From Neoarius graeffei (Eukaryota > Chordata > Actinopteri > Siluriformes > Ariidae): DNA of 64,000 bases. The stretch lies in contig NC_083579.1 in assembly GCF_027579695.1 (NCBI RefSeq), forward strand, positions 69,824,871 through 69,888,870, given 5' to 3'. This document shows positions 11,501 through 21,810 of the stretch, piece after piece (position 1 is the stretch's first letter; each line of letters opens with the position of its first letter). The position numbers were made by a program, and so were the translations under genes. The notes below the pieces were generated by a model that saw only the letters and a list, made by a program, of their open reading frames with translations, ran no database searches and was not told where the DNA came from.

Positions 11501-11639
11501 TTAGAGCACACAGGTGGCAGAGGGCTTAGCAGGCAGCTCCAGGGTGCTTCCATGCCCACAGTGGCCTGGCATGTTCACAGGGTTCTGTTCCTCCACCAGA
11601 GATGGCATCCCCTGGGCATGAATCTGCTGCATGCATTGC
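11501..11639 (-). CDS. odc1: odc copy A, coding exon 9 (C-terminal)
   Basis: Acceptor TTTTAG before 11639; stop TAA at 11503-11501. Encodes the 46 residues after the split Trp codon, ending PSATCVL. This is the degradation-tail region. Identical in copy B. Confidence 0.95.
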
Positions 11640-14600
11640 CTAAAATATGATGACAAATTCCTCACTATCAGACTGCAGAGATGGATTCAGCAGGAATATA
11701 AATTCTGTTCAACCAGAAGTACCAGAGGAAAGCAAAAAATGTGAACTCACCAAGCTGATCTGGACATGACGTAATGGATGTCTGGTTTTTGGAAGCCATT
11801 AAAGGTGGACGAGGCGGCCACGGTGTAAGCACCCATGTTTTCAAACAGGAGCCAGTCTCCGATCTGCAGGTCAGGTAGAGTACACAGCTCCACAATGCGG
11901 TCCAGGCCATCGCAGGTGGGACCCCAAATACTGCATGGGTACATGTGCTCATCAGGCTTGGGTTTCTGTGGAGAAAAACCCAAATAGTAACATTTAATAA
12001 TATGTTCAATGATTAAAAGTTAACAGGATTTGCGTGTTTCATATCATATTAATAAGGTTTAATCTAACAAACAGAACATATGCAGTTATTTCCATACCTT
12101 GTGCACAATGGGAAACACATGTGCGTGATCAAAAAAGATGCAGTTGAAAGATCCATAAACACCATCATTGACGTAGTACATTATAGTTCTGTCACTGGTC
12201 CCGTCATCTTCATCTGAATTACGGGAAAAATAAATGTAAGACTCAGATGTTTCAGAGATATATTACAGAAGGGAACAGAAAGCAGTATCTTACCATCAGA
12301 GCTAGACTCCTCAATCATGTTGACTTTTTTAGCAATGATGTTGACAGCTAGTGTATATGCAGAGGCTGCGTAGAATCGGCCAGGCTCAGCAATTATCCTC
12401 ACGCCACAGTCTGCAGGAAAGTACTTATCCAGTGCAGGGTTGATCACAGCAGTAATCTAGGGGAATCGAAATAAAAAAAATTTAACTTGACATTAAAAAA
12501 AAAAAAAAAAAGCCACTCATAAATTGAAACAAGTAGTAAACTAACCTCCTCAAACTTCAGCTTGCAATCATCAGAGCCAGGGAAGCCACCACCGATGTCC
12601 AGCAGAGTCATATTGTAGCCCAATTCAGCCTGAGGGAGAATTTAAATTGCAGTTTAGAAATGCAACTCTGCTGAAGGAGCACTTTTTACACCATCAGACA
12701 AGCAAGTTCACATCATTTGACCACTCACCCCCATGTCAAAGACACAGCGTGCATCTGCAATGGCCTGGCTGAATGACTCTGGGTCATTGCAGCCACTGCC
12801 TACATGAAAGCTGACGCCAATGATGTCCAGGCCCAGCTCCTTTGCCCGCTCCAGAAGCAGCCTGCTGTTTTTCAGCGTGGCTCCAAACTTCACACTCAGT
12901 CTGCACACTGCCTTAGTGTCATCTGTAGCTATACGCAACACTAGTCTGCATGGATATACAAATCACGGTTAGATAAGACTTTTAACCCTTTGATGCAAAA
13001 CATATGCGCACCCCTTCTAATGCACAACCTGAGTCAAAAATGACCCGCATTCGTTTTCCAGGTTATTTCATGCTGACTGAGTTTTTCTTTGCTCCATCTT
13101 TTGAAATAAATTTATTTTATGATTGAATATTCCAAGTATTCTTTAAATATCTTGTTTTTAATTACCACAAATCATTAATTTAATTTTTTCTTTCCTACTT
13201 TATGAACAAAAATACTTTTTATATTACTACACATGGGTCATCCAAGTGGGCGGCACGGTGGTGTAGTGGTTAGCACTGTCGCCTCACAGCAAGAAGGTCC
13301 GGGTTCGAGCCCCGTGGCCGGCGAGGGCCTTTCTGTGCGGAGTTTGCATGTTCTCCCCGTGTCCGCGTGGGTTTCCTCCGGGTGCTCCGGTTTCCCCCAC
13401 AGTCCAAAGACATGCAGGTTAGGTTAACTGGTGACTCTAAATTGACCGTAGGTGCGAGTGTGAATGGTTGTCTGTGTCCATGTGTCAGCCCTGTGATGAC
13501 CTGGCGACTTGTCCAGGGTGTACCCCGCCTTTCGCCCGTAGTCAGCTGGGATAGGCTCCAGCTTGCCCGCGACCCTGTAGAACAGGATAAAGTGGCTAGA
13601 GGAGATGGGTCATCCAAGTGTGATTTAAAATTAAATGTCTTAATACTATAATAATAATAATTTGTTTCAAGTAATTACTTTAGCAGTGAATGGGGCCAGT
13701 TATTTATTTATTATGATCTGGAAAAACTAATACATGCCTTCATCTCTAGTAGGGTTGATTACTGCAATGGCCTTTTCACAGGCCTGCCAAAAAAGACCAT
13801 CTAACGACTTCAGCTGGTTCAAAATGCAGCGGCTAGGGTTCTCACACAAACAAAAAGAACAGAGCACATTACTCCAATTCTAAGGTCCCTTCACTGGCTT
13901 CCAGTAAGCTACAGAATTGACTTTAAAGCATTGCTGCTGGTGTACAAATCTCTAAATGGTACAGGGCCCAATTACCTCTGATATGTTGCAGCGGCTTAAC
14001 CCAATCAGATCTACCAGATCGAAACAGAAAAATTTACTATTAAAACCAGTTGTTAAAACAAAAGAATGGTGAAGCAGCTTTTAGCTACTATGCAGTACAG
14101 CTATGGAACCAACTGCCAGAGGACATTAAAAATGCTCCTGCTGTTGGCAGCTTCAAATCTAGGTTAAAGACCAAGCTGTTTTCAGATGCTTTCTGTTAAA
14201 TAATTAATATTGTCTTCTTTACATTTTTTATAATCTTTACTTTCTCTGCATGTTTTAAATTTATGTTAACTTTATTCTATTTTATTCTGCTGGTTTCTTT
14301 TTTTTTCCTTTTTCTCCTCCTATTTGAACTACTACTTCATTTTATTATTTTATTTCTACTATTGTTTAATTCTTATTTTCTTTTAATTCTTTTAATTAAT
14401 TGTTTTAGAATAAAAATAAAATTTTATATAATTATTTCTCTATTGTTTACTGTTTTTGTTTTTACTTCTGTAAAGCACATTGAACTGCCATTGTGTATGA
14501 AATGTGCTATATAAATAAACTTGCCTTGGCTATTAACTATGTAGTTAGCTAAGCCAACTACAATAAAATTAGCTAACTAAAGTAGAATATATCAACAGCT

Positions 14601-15325
14601 AGGTAGCTAATAGTAATTACTTGTAACTTTCTGACAAGTAATCTACTCACTCTTAAGGTAACCTAAACATAATCAATTTTTTTTCTAAGGTAATGTTAGA
14701 ACAACTGAAAAACATTCCTTACATGTATGAGATGGGCAAAGGGCGCTGTGCTGAGCTGTGAAATGTCTGACACAAGCACAATTCACAGTTCCCACCAAAC
14801 GCTGGAGTAAATGCATGCGGGTCGTTTCTGACCCATGTGTGTAAACTTGATGTAGAATTACAAAAGCTGTGCTTGTTCATAACTTAAGAAAGGAAAAATA
14901 AAAATGATTTGTGCTAAACAAAAACAAGATATTTACTGCATATTTGGAAAAGTAAATGACAAAATGAATTTAGTTCAAAAGCATATCATAGAAACACTCA
15001 GCCATACATGAAATAACCTGGAAAATGAATGCAGGTCGTTTTTGACCCATGTTGTGCATTAGAAGGGTAGTGATACAAAAAGGGTTTTTGTTCAAAAAGT
15101 AAGAAAGGGAAAAAATAAAATAAGGATGTATGATGATCAAAAACAAGTTAATTGAGGAATACCTTGAATACTGAATGATGGAATTAATTTATTGCAAAGA
15201 TAAAAACTCAGCCGGGTCACTTTTGACCCATGTTTTGCATCAAAGGGTTAAATATTCTTGAATTTTTGTAATTACCGTATTTTCTGGACTATAGAGCGCA
15301 CCTGTATATAAGCCGCAGCCGCTCC

Positions 15326-15357
<32 letters not shown>

Positions 15358-16537
15358 TATACAAGCCGCACCGGGCTATAAGCCGCAGATATCCATGTTG
15401 AAAAATTAGATATTTACTGCATGTACAGAACGATTTTGTACTGTAAATGTACATGTATGTACCTGAACAGATTCTTTCCGAACAGTGCCTTTTAACACGG
15501 CAGCAACTTTACTGATTAAAACGGAACAGAACCAAGAGAAAATAACCGGTATTTATTTACCTTCATTTCTCCTGTGTTTGAAACCACAAGTCACTTTAAT
15601 CATCTTCGCTGGATTTGAAAATAATTACCAGTTAGTAATTTGTCGTGCGTGTTCTATCTGCTAAAGATCTGCTAATTCTTCTTTGCATTGATTTTTCGTC
15701 TATCTTATTTTTGATTCTACTTCCGGTTAGAGCGCCCCTAGCGGTGGAAGAAAAATCCACAGAATAGCCGCACCTTTGTATAAGCCGCATGGTTCAAAAC
15801 CTAGGAAAAAAGTAGCAGCTTATAGTCCAGAAAATACGGTAAGTAAAGACAATGACAATTATAACTCTAAATACAGAAAGCTACTCACTTGGCATTGTCA
15901 TGGCTACGAGCAACCTTCATCAGCTCCACTTCACTATCAAAGGTCATCACTTGCACGCCGTGTGCAAAAGCATACTTGATCTGCGACACCTGCTTACATG
16001 GGTTGGCATAAATGATCCTACTGGGCTCCACTCCCAGAGACTGCACAAGCTGGATCTCAGCCTAAAGGAAGATACAGAGACGTCAGTATAGTTTCTGCTA
16101 ATGCTACACCTACTGGTACATTCAAAGGTAACAACAATTTGCGAACCTTGCTTGCACAATCAAATCCCGCTCTCAGCGTTGCCAGTGTCTTTACAACAGC
16201 CCTGCTATCATTGCATTTCACAGCATAGAAAGGTGTGACACGAGGCAAGGAGCGTGCCCATCTAAGGTGCTTCTTAAGGACATCCCCCAGGTCTGCCACA
16301 AAGAAAGCATCCTTGTCATCCTACAGGGGAAAAGAGAACAAAAAACATATCAAAAAAGAAAAAAAAAAAAAAAACCCAAACAAAACCACCATCAATACTG
16401 TACGCATTACCATCAAAAGAAAAAATGTGATGGAGAAAACTCACTGAGGTAGACTCGTTGATCTTCTGCTCAACAATGTCCCGTGCACAGAACCCCTCCT
16501 CCAGGAGAGTGAATTCAAAGTCGTTGAATGAAGTCAT
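11501..16537 (-). CDS. odc1: ornithine decarboxylase, copy A (complete, nine coding exons)
   Basis: Decarboxylates L-ornithine to putrescine, the first and rate-limiting step of polyamine synthesis. It is a cytosolic PLP-dependent homodimer of fold type III. Coding exons on the minus strand: 16537-16445, 16320-16147, 16061-15889, 12945-12729, 12629-12546, 12456-12294, 12213-12098, 11965-11751, 11639-11501. They sum to 1374 nt (457 codons plus TAA), close to the vertebrate length of about 460, with no stop or frameshift. Catalytic residues are present: PLP Lys66 (YAVKCND), His194 (SFHVGSGC), the PLP phosphate loop Gly232-234 (LDIGGGFPG), Glu271 (IAEPGR), Asp330 (FFDHAHV) and Cys358 (GPTCDG). 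These match human Lys69, His197, Gly235-237, Glu274, Asp332 and Cys360. The C-terminal tail is divergent, as is usual. The noncoding first exon and promoter were not located. The symbol follows vertebrate usage; an odc paralogue name is possible. Confidence 0.96.
11751..11965 (-). CDS. odc1: odc copy A, coding exon 8
   Basis: Acceptor CCACAG, donor GTGAGT, 215 nt. Encodes [20 protein letters not shown] and onward to YVMSRSAW. It contains the active-site Cys358 that completes the neighbouring subunit's active site. The Trp codon is split TG/G. Confidence 0.95.
12098..12213 (-). CDS. odc1: odc copy A, coding exon 7
   Basis: Acceptor AATTCAG, donor GTATGG, 116 nt. Begins with the acidic linker DEDDGTSD, then [14 protein letters not shown] and FFDHAHV with Asp330 (human Asp332, contacts the substrate amine). 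This exon is altered in copy B. Confidence 0.95.
12294..12456 (-). CDS. odc1: odc copy A, coding exon 6
   Basis: Acceptor CCCTAG, donor GTAAGA, 163 nt. Encodes [18 protein letters not shown], the PLP-binding IIAEPGRFY and LAVNIIAKK. Confidence 0.95.
12546..12629 (-). CDS. odc1: odc copy A, coding exon 5
   Basis: 84 nt, 28 whole codons. Acceptor CCTCAG, donor GTTAGT. Encodes [20 protein letters not shown], the glycine-rich PLP phosphate loop. Confidence 0.95.
12729..12945 (-). CDS. odc1: odc copy A, coding exon 4
   Basis: 217 nt. Acceptor ATGCAG, donor GTGAGT. Completes a split Lys codon, then encodes [20 protein letters not shown] and [10 protein letters not shown] with His194. Confidence 0.95.
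13249..13604 (+). mobile_element. SINE (GATGAG-tailed), in odc intron 3
   Basis: Perfect 16-bp TSD, ATGGGTCATCCAAGTG, at 13233-13248 and 13605-13620. tRNA-like head with B box GGTTCGAGCCC. Confidence 0.95.
13720..14533 (+). pseudogene. LINE 3' fragment with reverse transcriptase C-terminus
   Basis: Plus-strand translation gives [40 protein letters not shown] and [20 protein letters not shown], typical of the C-terminal part of fish non-LTR reverse transcriptases, with stops. It ends with AAATGTGCTATATAAATAAA followed by CTTGCCTTGG. 5'-truncated. Confidence 0.8.
15275..15839. mobile_element. TIR element (MITE-like), CCGTATTTTC ends
   Basis: TIRs begin CCGTATTTTCTGGACTATA and end with the complement, with TA on each side (15273-15274, 15840-15841). 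Internal ATAAGCCGCA motifs occur in both halves. No coding sequence. Confidence 0.75.
15889..16061 (-). CDS. odc1: odc copy A, coding exon 3
   Basis: 173 nt. Acceptor CTTTAG, donor GTGAGT. Encodes [20 protein letters not shown], then [11 protein letters not shown], and ends in a split Lys codon. Confidence 0.95.
16147..16320 (-). CDS. odc1: odc copy A, coding exon 2
   Basis: 174 nt, 58 whole codons. Acceptor CTGTAG, donor GTTCGC (weak). Encodes [20 protein letters not shown] and PFYAVKCND with PLP Lys66. Confidence 0.94.
16445..16537 (-). CDS. odc1: odc copy A, coding exon 1 (start codon)
   Basis: ATG at 16537, 31 codons ([20 protein letters not shown]...), donor GTGAGT. This ATG matches the N-terminus of vertebrate ODC. 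A CTACAG acceptor places the exon start at 16569, leaving 32 nt of 5' UTR (16538-16569). Confidence 0.93.
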
Positions 16538-16596
16538 GGTGACAAATCAAGTTCCACTTGCAAAAGAAACTGTAGAAAGAGACATACTGGTGTTAA

Positions 16597-16935
16597 ATGC
16601 AATCCATCAATCTGTTTATGCTATCAACAATATAAACAGTACAAAATACACAGACAATATGCAGGATATTTACAGACAATACACAATATACCAAAAATAC
16701 ACACGACACAGTCAGTTTACAGAGAGTGCAGTGAGGTCGTGCAAACAAGAGTGTGTTACAGGAGGTACAAGAGTTTAATGGCAAGGATGGATCAGGTCAG
16801 AGATTTATGACGTTGATGGCATGGGGAAAGAAGCTGCTCTTGGTGGTCTGGTGGTTCTGGTTCATAGTGCTCTATAGCGCCTGCTGGAGGGGAGGAGTTG
16901 GAAAAGGTTGTGACCAGGGTGCGAGGAGTCCTTAA
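16597..16935 (-). mobile_element. LINE 3' part (left half, split at TTAA)
   Basis: Same LINE as 740-1385. It ends at GTGCGAGGAGTCC-TTAA and resumes at 21341. It contains ACACGACACAGTCAGTTTAC, shared with 754-773 apart from one base. Confidence 0.75.
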
Positions 16936-17204
16936 AGGAGAGACGCAGAGCCATGGCCTCACTTTCGTTTATAAATGTCTTGAGACCTCAAGAATGGCAC
17001 AGGAATAGTTTTAAGCATTAACAATAAATCTAATATAGTAATTTTTACGATTAAAGTGATTTATATAGGTAGCGGTCTGAGTGAATGACACTGATGTCCG
17101 TAACGTCACAGCAGGAAGGCAATCGGTCTCATCGCCATTTCCACTATACTAAAACACACAGCTGACTGCAATGCCGATCCTCCATTCTGAGCTAATTTAT
17201 CGCC

Positions 17205-17466
17205 ATGCCACGTAGATGTGTTGCTGGCCGGTGCAGCAACACGACAGCAGGTGGATTGACGTTGCATTCATGGCCCAAGAATGTTCAAACTGCAAAGATT
17301 TGGACGCGTTTAGCGAAACGTTCACGGGCACATTCAAGCGCCTACGAAGTGGTCTCTCCTCCGCTCTGCACATTTTACTGAGGACTCATATGAGACCTCT
17401 GATCTGTTGAGGAGCATTGGCTATAAACCCGCACTGAAAGAGGGTGCAGTACCAACAATTAAATAA
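17205..17466 (+). pseudogene. THAP zinc finger of a TTAA-element transposase
   Basis: Starts MPRRCVAGRCSNTTAGGLTL with HSWPKN, the C2CH THAP signature start (C-x-G-x-C, W-P near residue 28). After a frameshift at about 17340 the other frame reads SAHFTEDSYETSDLLRSIGY and KPALKEGAVPTIK, then stops. The Cys expected before SAHF is Arg. THAP domains bind the element ends in P/Kolobok-type transposases. Frameshifted and truncated, so inactive. Confidence 0.82.
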
Positions 17467-17518
17467 AACTACAAGAAAAGGAAAGCATTTATTTTATTTA
17501 TTTATTAAAAAAAGGAAG

Positions 17519-18974
17519 GGGTGGCACGGTGGTGTAGTGGTTAGCGCTGTCGCCTCACAGCAAGAAGGTCTGGGTTCGAGCCCCGTGGCCGGCGAGGGCC
17601 TTTCTGTGCGGAGTTTGCATGTTCTCCCCGTGTCCGCGTGGGTTTCCTCCGGGTGCTCCAGTTTAGAGCCCTGCACTCCCGCGGGAGTCCCGCGGGACCC
17701 GCCGCAAAGCAGTGTGGCGCGGGACAAATTTTGAAAGCTCATTGCGGGCGCGGGCGGAAGTGCACATATGCGGTGCGGGTGGGAGTGGTGATAAGCTGCA
17801 GTCCCGCTAACTAAAAACATGCTTGAAATAAAATTTATAAATTATTAATTTGTATGTCTATCATATATAATTTGTGCTGGATATTTTATTTGACATTAAT
17901 AAAAACATTTTAAGATGCCTAAATTTGCAGAGAAAATCAGATTGCCAGATTACTCAGACTGAGTGAGAAATGGCATCTTAAACTTGCCACTGATCACTCT
18001 AATGACTCGCAGTTCACACCCAGCTAGCAAGAAAACAACAAGTAAGTTGATTTACTTGTTGCATTCGTCTACAACTTTAATCAGAGAGACAGGTTACACA
18101 GTGACGGTAGGCTTGACTCAATGCTATCCCAGAAATCCTTCCTGTAATATGCAAATGTGCATATTACAGGAAGGATTTCTGGGATAGCATTGAGTCAAGC
18201 CTACCGTCACTGTGTAACATGTCTCTCTGATTAAAGTTGTAGACTAACGCAAGCAGTAAATCAATTCACTTCTTTTACTAGCTCTGCTTTGTAATAATAA
18301 AAAAAAGAAAAAAAAAAAAATACACTGGTACAAAGCAAGCCCATTCACTTTTTTATGCTGATCAAAGAATTGTAATGGTTTCTCTTGTGATAAAAATGTG
18401 TGATTTGCGATTAAATATTTTAATCGTTTGAAAGCAGTAATTATTATTATTAGAAATACTACATGCTGAATTCAGAAACAAGGTAAACAATAACAAACGT
18501 GAGCTGTAGATATTTATGCTCAAATCCACTCAAAGTAGGGGGCGGGGCACCATCACGCTGTGTCAAGACAAGAACTTTCCTGAGAAATAACGCGAACGTC
18601 TGCATCATGCGGGATTTGCGGGCGGGAGCGGGACAAAATATGGCAGGCGCGGGCGGGACTGAAAATCATAATTCTTTGCGGGCGCGGGTGGGACTGCACA
18701 ACGCGGGCGCGGGACTGAAAAATCCGACCCGCGCAGACCTCTACTCTGGTTTCCCCCACAGTCCAAAGACATGCAGGTTAGGTTAACTGGTGACTCTAAA
18801 TTGACCATAGGTGTGAATGTGAATGGTTGTCTGTGTCTATGTGTCAGTCCTGTGATGACCTGGCGACTTGTCCAGGGTGTACCCCGCCTTTCGCCCGTAG
18901 TCAGCTGGGATAGGCTCCAGCTTGCCTGCGACCCTGTAGAACAGGATAAAGCGGCTAGAGATAATGAGATGAGA
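17519..18974 (+). mobile_element. SINE split by hAT derivative
   Basis: SINE halves at 17519-17663 and 18744-18974. Imperfect A/G-rich TSD (AAAAAAAGGAAG against AAAAAAGGAAAG). The middle is the 1080-bp hAT derivative. Confidence 0.88.
17664..18743 (+). mobile_element. GC-ended hAT derivative, family 'TAGAGCCCTGC', copy 1
   Basis: 1080 bp. Starts TAGAGCCCTGCACTCCCGCG and ends CCCGCGCAGACCTCTA, both starting TAGAG when read inward. 8-bp TSD CTCCAGTT (17656-17663) and CTCTGGTT (18744-18751) in a SINE whose usual sequence is CTCCGGTT. Contains a central palindrome, 18067-18244, with arms of about 85-90 bp and almost no loop. Other copies: 22577-24268, 30600-30672, 37874-38953. No coding sequence. 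Confidence 0.88.
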
Positions 18975-19019
18975 TTAAAAAAGGAAAGCAAGTTCAATTG
19001 CACCAGTTCTCCTGGAGTG

Positions 19020-19140
19020 TGAGCCGAGGGTTGTTGGTAAAACCCGGGGCGGAATGGGACACGACATATCACTTGGGCAGTGACCTCCCCGCGGTTGCTG
19101 CTAAAACCGGTGACATCCCGTCCCGGGTTTTAGTAATTGC
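19020..19140. repeat. CCCGTCCC-motif repeat fragment
   Basis: GTTGTTGGTAAAACCCGGGG, GACATATCACTTGGGCAGTG and CCCGTCCCGGGTTTTAG. Related sequence lies at 46616-46787 and 52130-52283. Unclassified dispersed repeat. Confidence 0.6.
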
Positions 19141-21340
19141 CCGAGCCAAGCAGTAATGGTGGAGTACTCAGTAATGGAGAATGGAGTGGAGCAGTCGTCA
19201 GATTTCTCTGCTGGATATTGCTGCCATCTCGCCCTTATGTGGAAGAAGTGAATGAACGGAGAACTGAACGAACAACTGAAAGTCAGATTGTTTCAAAACA
19301 AATCGGCCACAAGATCGGCCTTCAAGAATCGAGAACACAGACGGGTAAGCGCCGACTCTCATCTGGATATAAAACAACAAAAACAATACATTGTTTACCT
19401 GCATTTAGATTAATACATGTAACTGGTATTGTCTGTTTAAGTTACCGGTATAAGATTATTTAATTTGCTTCAGAATGTGATTGTCTCAGTTTCTGATTAC
19501 TTAATTAGCCTTTTACGTTTTATTAGTGAAAATGCATGCATGTATGTTGCATAAGTTATAACACCCATCCTGTTTTAATGAGAGTCAATCCACAATCAAT
19601 GAAGTCAAATCAGTCTTGGTTGAGCAAGTCGGTAACGGTATTTCTTACTTTCACCATAAATTTTTATTCATATGACTTTGGTCTATAGCTGTCAAAGGCC
19701 TCGGCCTTAAAACCAGTTACCGCTGTGACGTCACGCACTCAGGCCATCCTTAAAAAAAAAAAAAAGTTTCCTGTCCACCGGGTGAGCAAAAAAATTCAGT
19801 CGGGAGGGAGGGATTTTTTTTTTTAATATATGGATGGATAAGAAATCGCAATGCTGTGTTTGCTTTTTCTTTCAGTACTTTATTATTACAAAAGCAGACA
19901 CATTTAATAAAACATGACAGTTTAATCAACTGAAACTTGTACAAAAACTTTAAGTTAGCATTTTAAATGCTGACTGCAACATTTGCAAAACTTTTACAAA
20001 GGTACTTAAAATGTCCGACACGGACTTTTTGTAGTTCTAAATCGACCATTAGGCCTAGTTCGGATTAAATTACACTATTAAAATGATCACTGAATGATTT
20101 GTTTTTCTGAATCTTTACTATTTTGTTGTTCACTAGAATACCATTTTGTGATTTCACACTTAAGCAAATATTTGAAAACTCCGGATCTCCTTCCTTCATG
20201 GTGGCTACCATTTTTTTGTGCCGCAAGGCGCATGCGCAGAGCTGATTCAATTCTATATTCTGCGCGGAATGCAGGGCTTTCCATACAGCCGGCTACTTTA
20301 ATGACTTATTTTTGTAGCCCACAGGCTCTAAATATTAATTTTCGATTTTAATAAAATTAAATGTTTATCTAACGGACTGACAATAATGTCAAACTGAACC
20401 GCACTCATTTAAGTTGTGATTCGCGCTGTTTGTACTGATAACCACAAATTCCCCGCCGACTTCGTTGATCAAGGGAGAGTAACTCATCCGCGGCCCCGAC
20501 ATGTGGTGTGTGTGCGCGCGCACTCGGCGGAGGCAGTAGTGTGTCGGGGCCATCGGAGGGAACAGAAGCAGAGATAACGCTTATTTTGTCTCCGGTAAAC
20601 CAGTCTTCTCTTGTTCAATTACGTGCTGGCATCAAAAGACACCGTTGGTTGTAAATGAAACTAAACTGAGTGGTTGGAGTGTATTTTCATACACAAATGG
20701 AGAAATGTTCGCTGAGTGTGTAATTGTGTAGCCCCACTGCAGACTGTTGTTGTTGTTAATTCATAGCATGCTCAGTTGCGTGAATGTGTCATGCACCGAA
20801 AATAAGAGATTTACAAGCCAGGAACGCCTCATGATGCAATACGCAAGAAAAGAAAGATTTACTGCCATTTTACTTTGTATTTGAGTAAAGTGAATAAATA
20901 AATAAATGGTCTGTGGAAAATACATTTAATCCTGGGAACTGCGTGCAGAGGAGTTTATTTTGTGTTTACTCCACTCCCCCGGCTGGCTACTTATTTGTCA
21001 TGGCTGGCTAGTATGAGCCTTAGTGGAAAGCCCTGGGAATGCAGAAATGTCAAGTTCGATTTTAGATTTACAAACCCGAAAAAAATGTCGAAAAACCGGC
21101 GTAAAAAAAAAATTTCAACCGCATAAACGGCACTCACCTGGCCGGTGGACCGGAAACAGAACATTTTTTTTAATAATGGCCTCAGGGCTGGCTGGCTCAG
21201 CGGGGCAGCTCGAATGGCAACTTTGCGGTCGATTTTAAGTCTCATATTTTATTCCCATTTATGTAGCATACAAGAGTCAAGGATGGAGATACTATCCACT
21301 CAGAAATATATTGAAAAATAAAGGTTCTGCGTAATCTCCT

Positions 21341-21799
21341 TTAATGATTTTCTCTGCCCACTTCCTGGTTTGTGAAATGTACAAATCATGGACACTGAGC
21401 AGGGGAGCACCAATGATCCTTTCTGCTGACCTTACTGTTCGCTGCAGTCTGTTCCTGCCCTGTTTTGTGGCTGCTCCGGACCGGACCATGATGGATGCAC
21501 ACAGGACGGATTCAGTGACAGCGGTACAGAACTGTGTCAGACCATACTTTCTGAGTTCCACAGAAAGTACATCCTCTGCTGGACTTTAAGGATGGAGTTG
21601 ATGTTGGATTCCCACTACAAGTCCGGTGAAATGGTAGTTCCCGGGAACTTAAAGGTCTCCACATTTGACACGAGACTGCTGGATATTGTGAGCGGGAGCA
21701 TTGCACATGGGTGTCTCCTGAAGCCCAATATCATCTCCATCATCCTGAGCGTGTTTAGCTCCAAGTTACAAGCCTCAACGCCAGGCATTGCCCGAATGC
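21341..21799 (-). pseudogene. LINE reverse transcriptase fragment (right half)
   Basis: Continuation of the LINE interrupted at 16935. The minus strand includes RSAERIIGAPLLSVHDLYIS and LELNTLRMMEMILGF, with frameshifts. Homologous to 920-1377. Confidence 0.8.
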
Positions 21800-21810
21800 C
21801 CGACCAAGAT

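Larger units (their letters stand above)
5369..12456. repeat. tandem segmental duplication, block A
   Basis: From about 5369 (GGGGAGCAGTTGGGAGTTAGG) this block is collinear and nearly identical with 56201-64000, in the same orientation. The comparison stops at 12456 only because block B reaches the window edge. Both blocks carry the 3' end of ODC. Copy-specific insertions in A are a SINE (6264-6640), a Tc1-like element (7827-9439) and a hAT-like element in the ODC 3' UTR (10260-11247). In block B the first and third of these sites are empty with the flanks intact, and the Tc1 TA site is undivided. Confidence 0.93.
12986..15247. mobile_element. piggyBac-like non-autonomous element (TTAA target)
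   Basis: Flanked by TTAA at 12982-12985 and 15248-15251. The ends read CCCTTTGATGCAAAACAT at the left and its complement at the right. Several internal GGGTCA...TGACCC motifs occur near both ends (for example at 13034-13045, 14820-14832, 15030-15040, 15216-15230). It contains a SINE and a LINE 3' fragment. No transposase. The piggyBac assignment rests on TTAA and the CCC start. Confidence 0.7.
12946..15888 (-). other. odc copy A intron 3, expanded by transposons
   Basis: 2943 bp, against 80-132 bp for the other coding introns. A TTAA-target element (12986-15247) and a TIR element (15275-15839), with their target duplications, account for all but about 110 bp. The native intron was therefore the same size as its neighbours. 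Confidence 0.9.
16936..21340 (+). mobile_element. Kolobok-like element (TTAA target) with THAP remnant
   Basis: TTAA lies at 16932-16935 and 21341-21344, inside a LINE whose unbroken copy is at 919-926. TIRs read AGGAGAGACGCAGAGCC at the left and AGGAGATTACGCAGAACC from the right. Near the left end is a THAP zinc-finger reading frame (17205), which fits Kolobok transposases (THAP domain, TTAA TSD). Later guests are a SINE (17519-18974) and, inside that, a hAT derivative (17664-18743). The stretch 19141-21340 has no convincing gene. It holds a GC-rich part (20450-20560) with a GGCCCCGACA / TGTCGGGGCC inverted pair. Confidence 0.78.

Noticed and set aside
13249-13330. possible tRNA gene (A- and B-box-like sequence)
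   Set aside because: This is the tRNA-derived head of a SINE. It has no tRNA cloverleaf and carries a SINE body, tail and TSD.
20400-20620. CpG-rich tract as the ODC-A promoter
   Set aside because: It lies inside a TTAA transposon, and no exon with a matching donor could be identified; kept only as a question in the findings.
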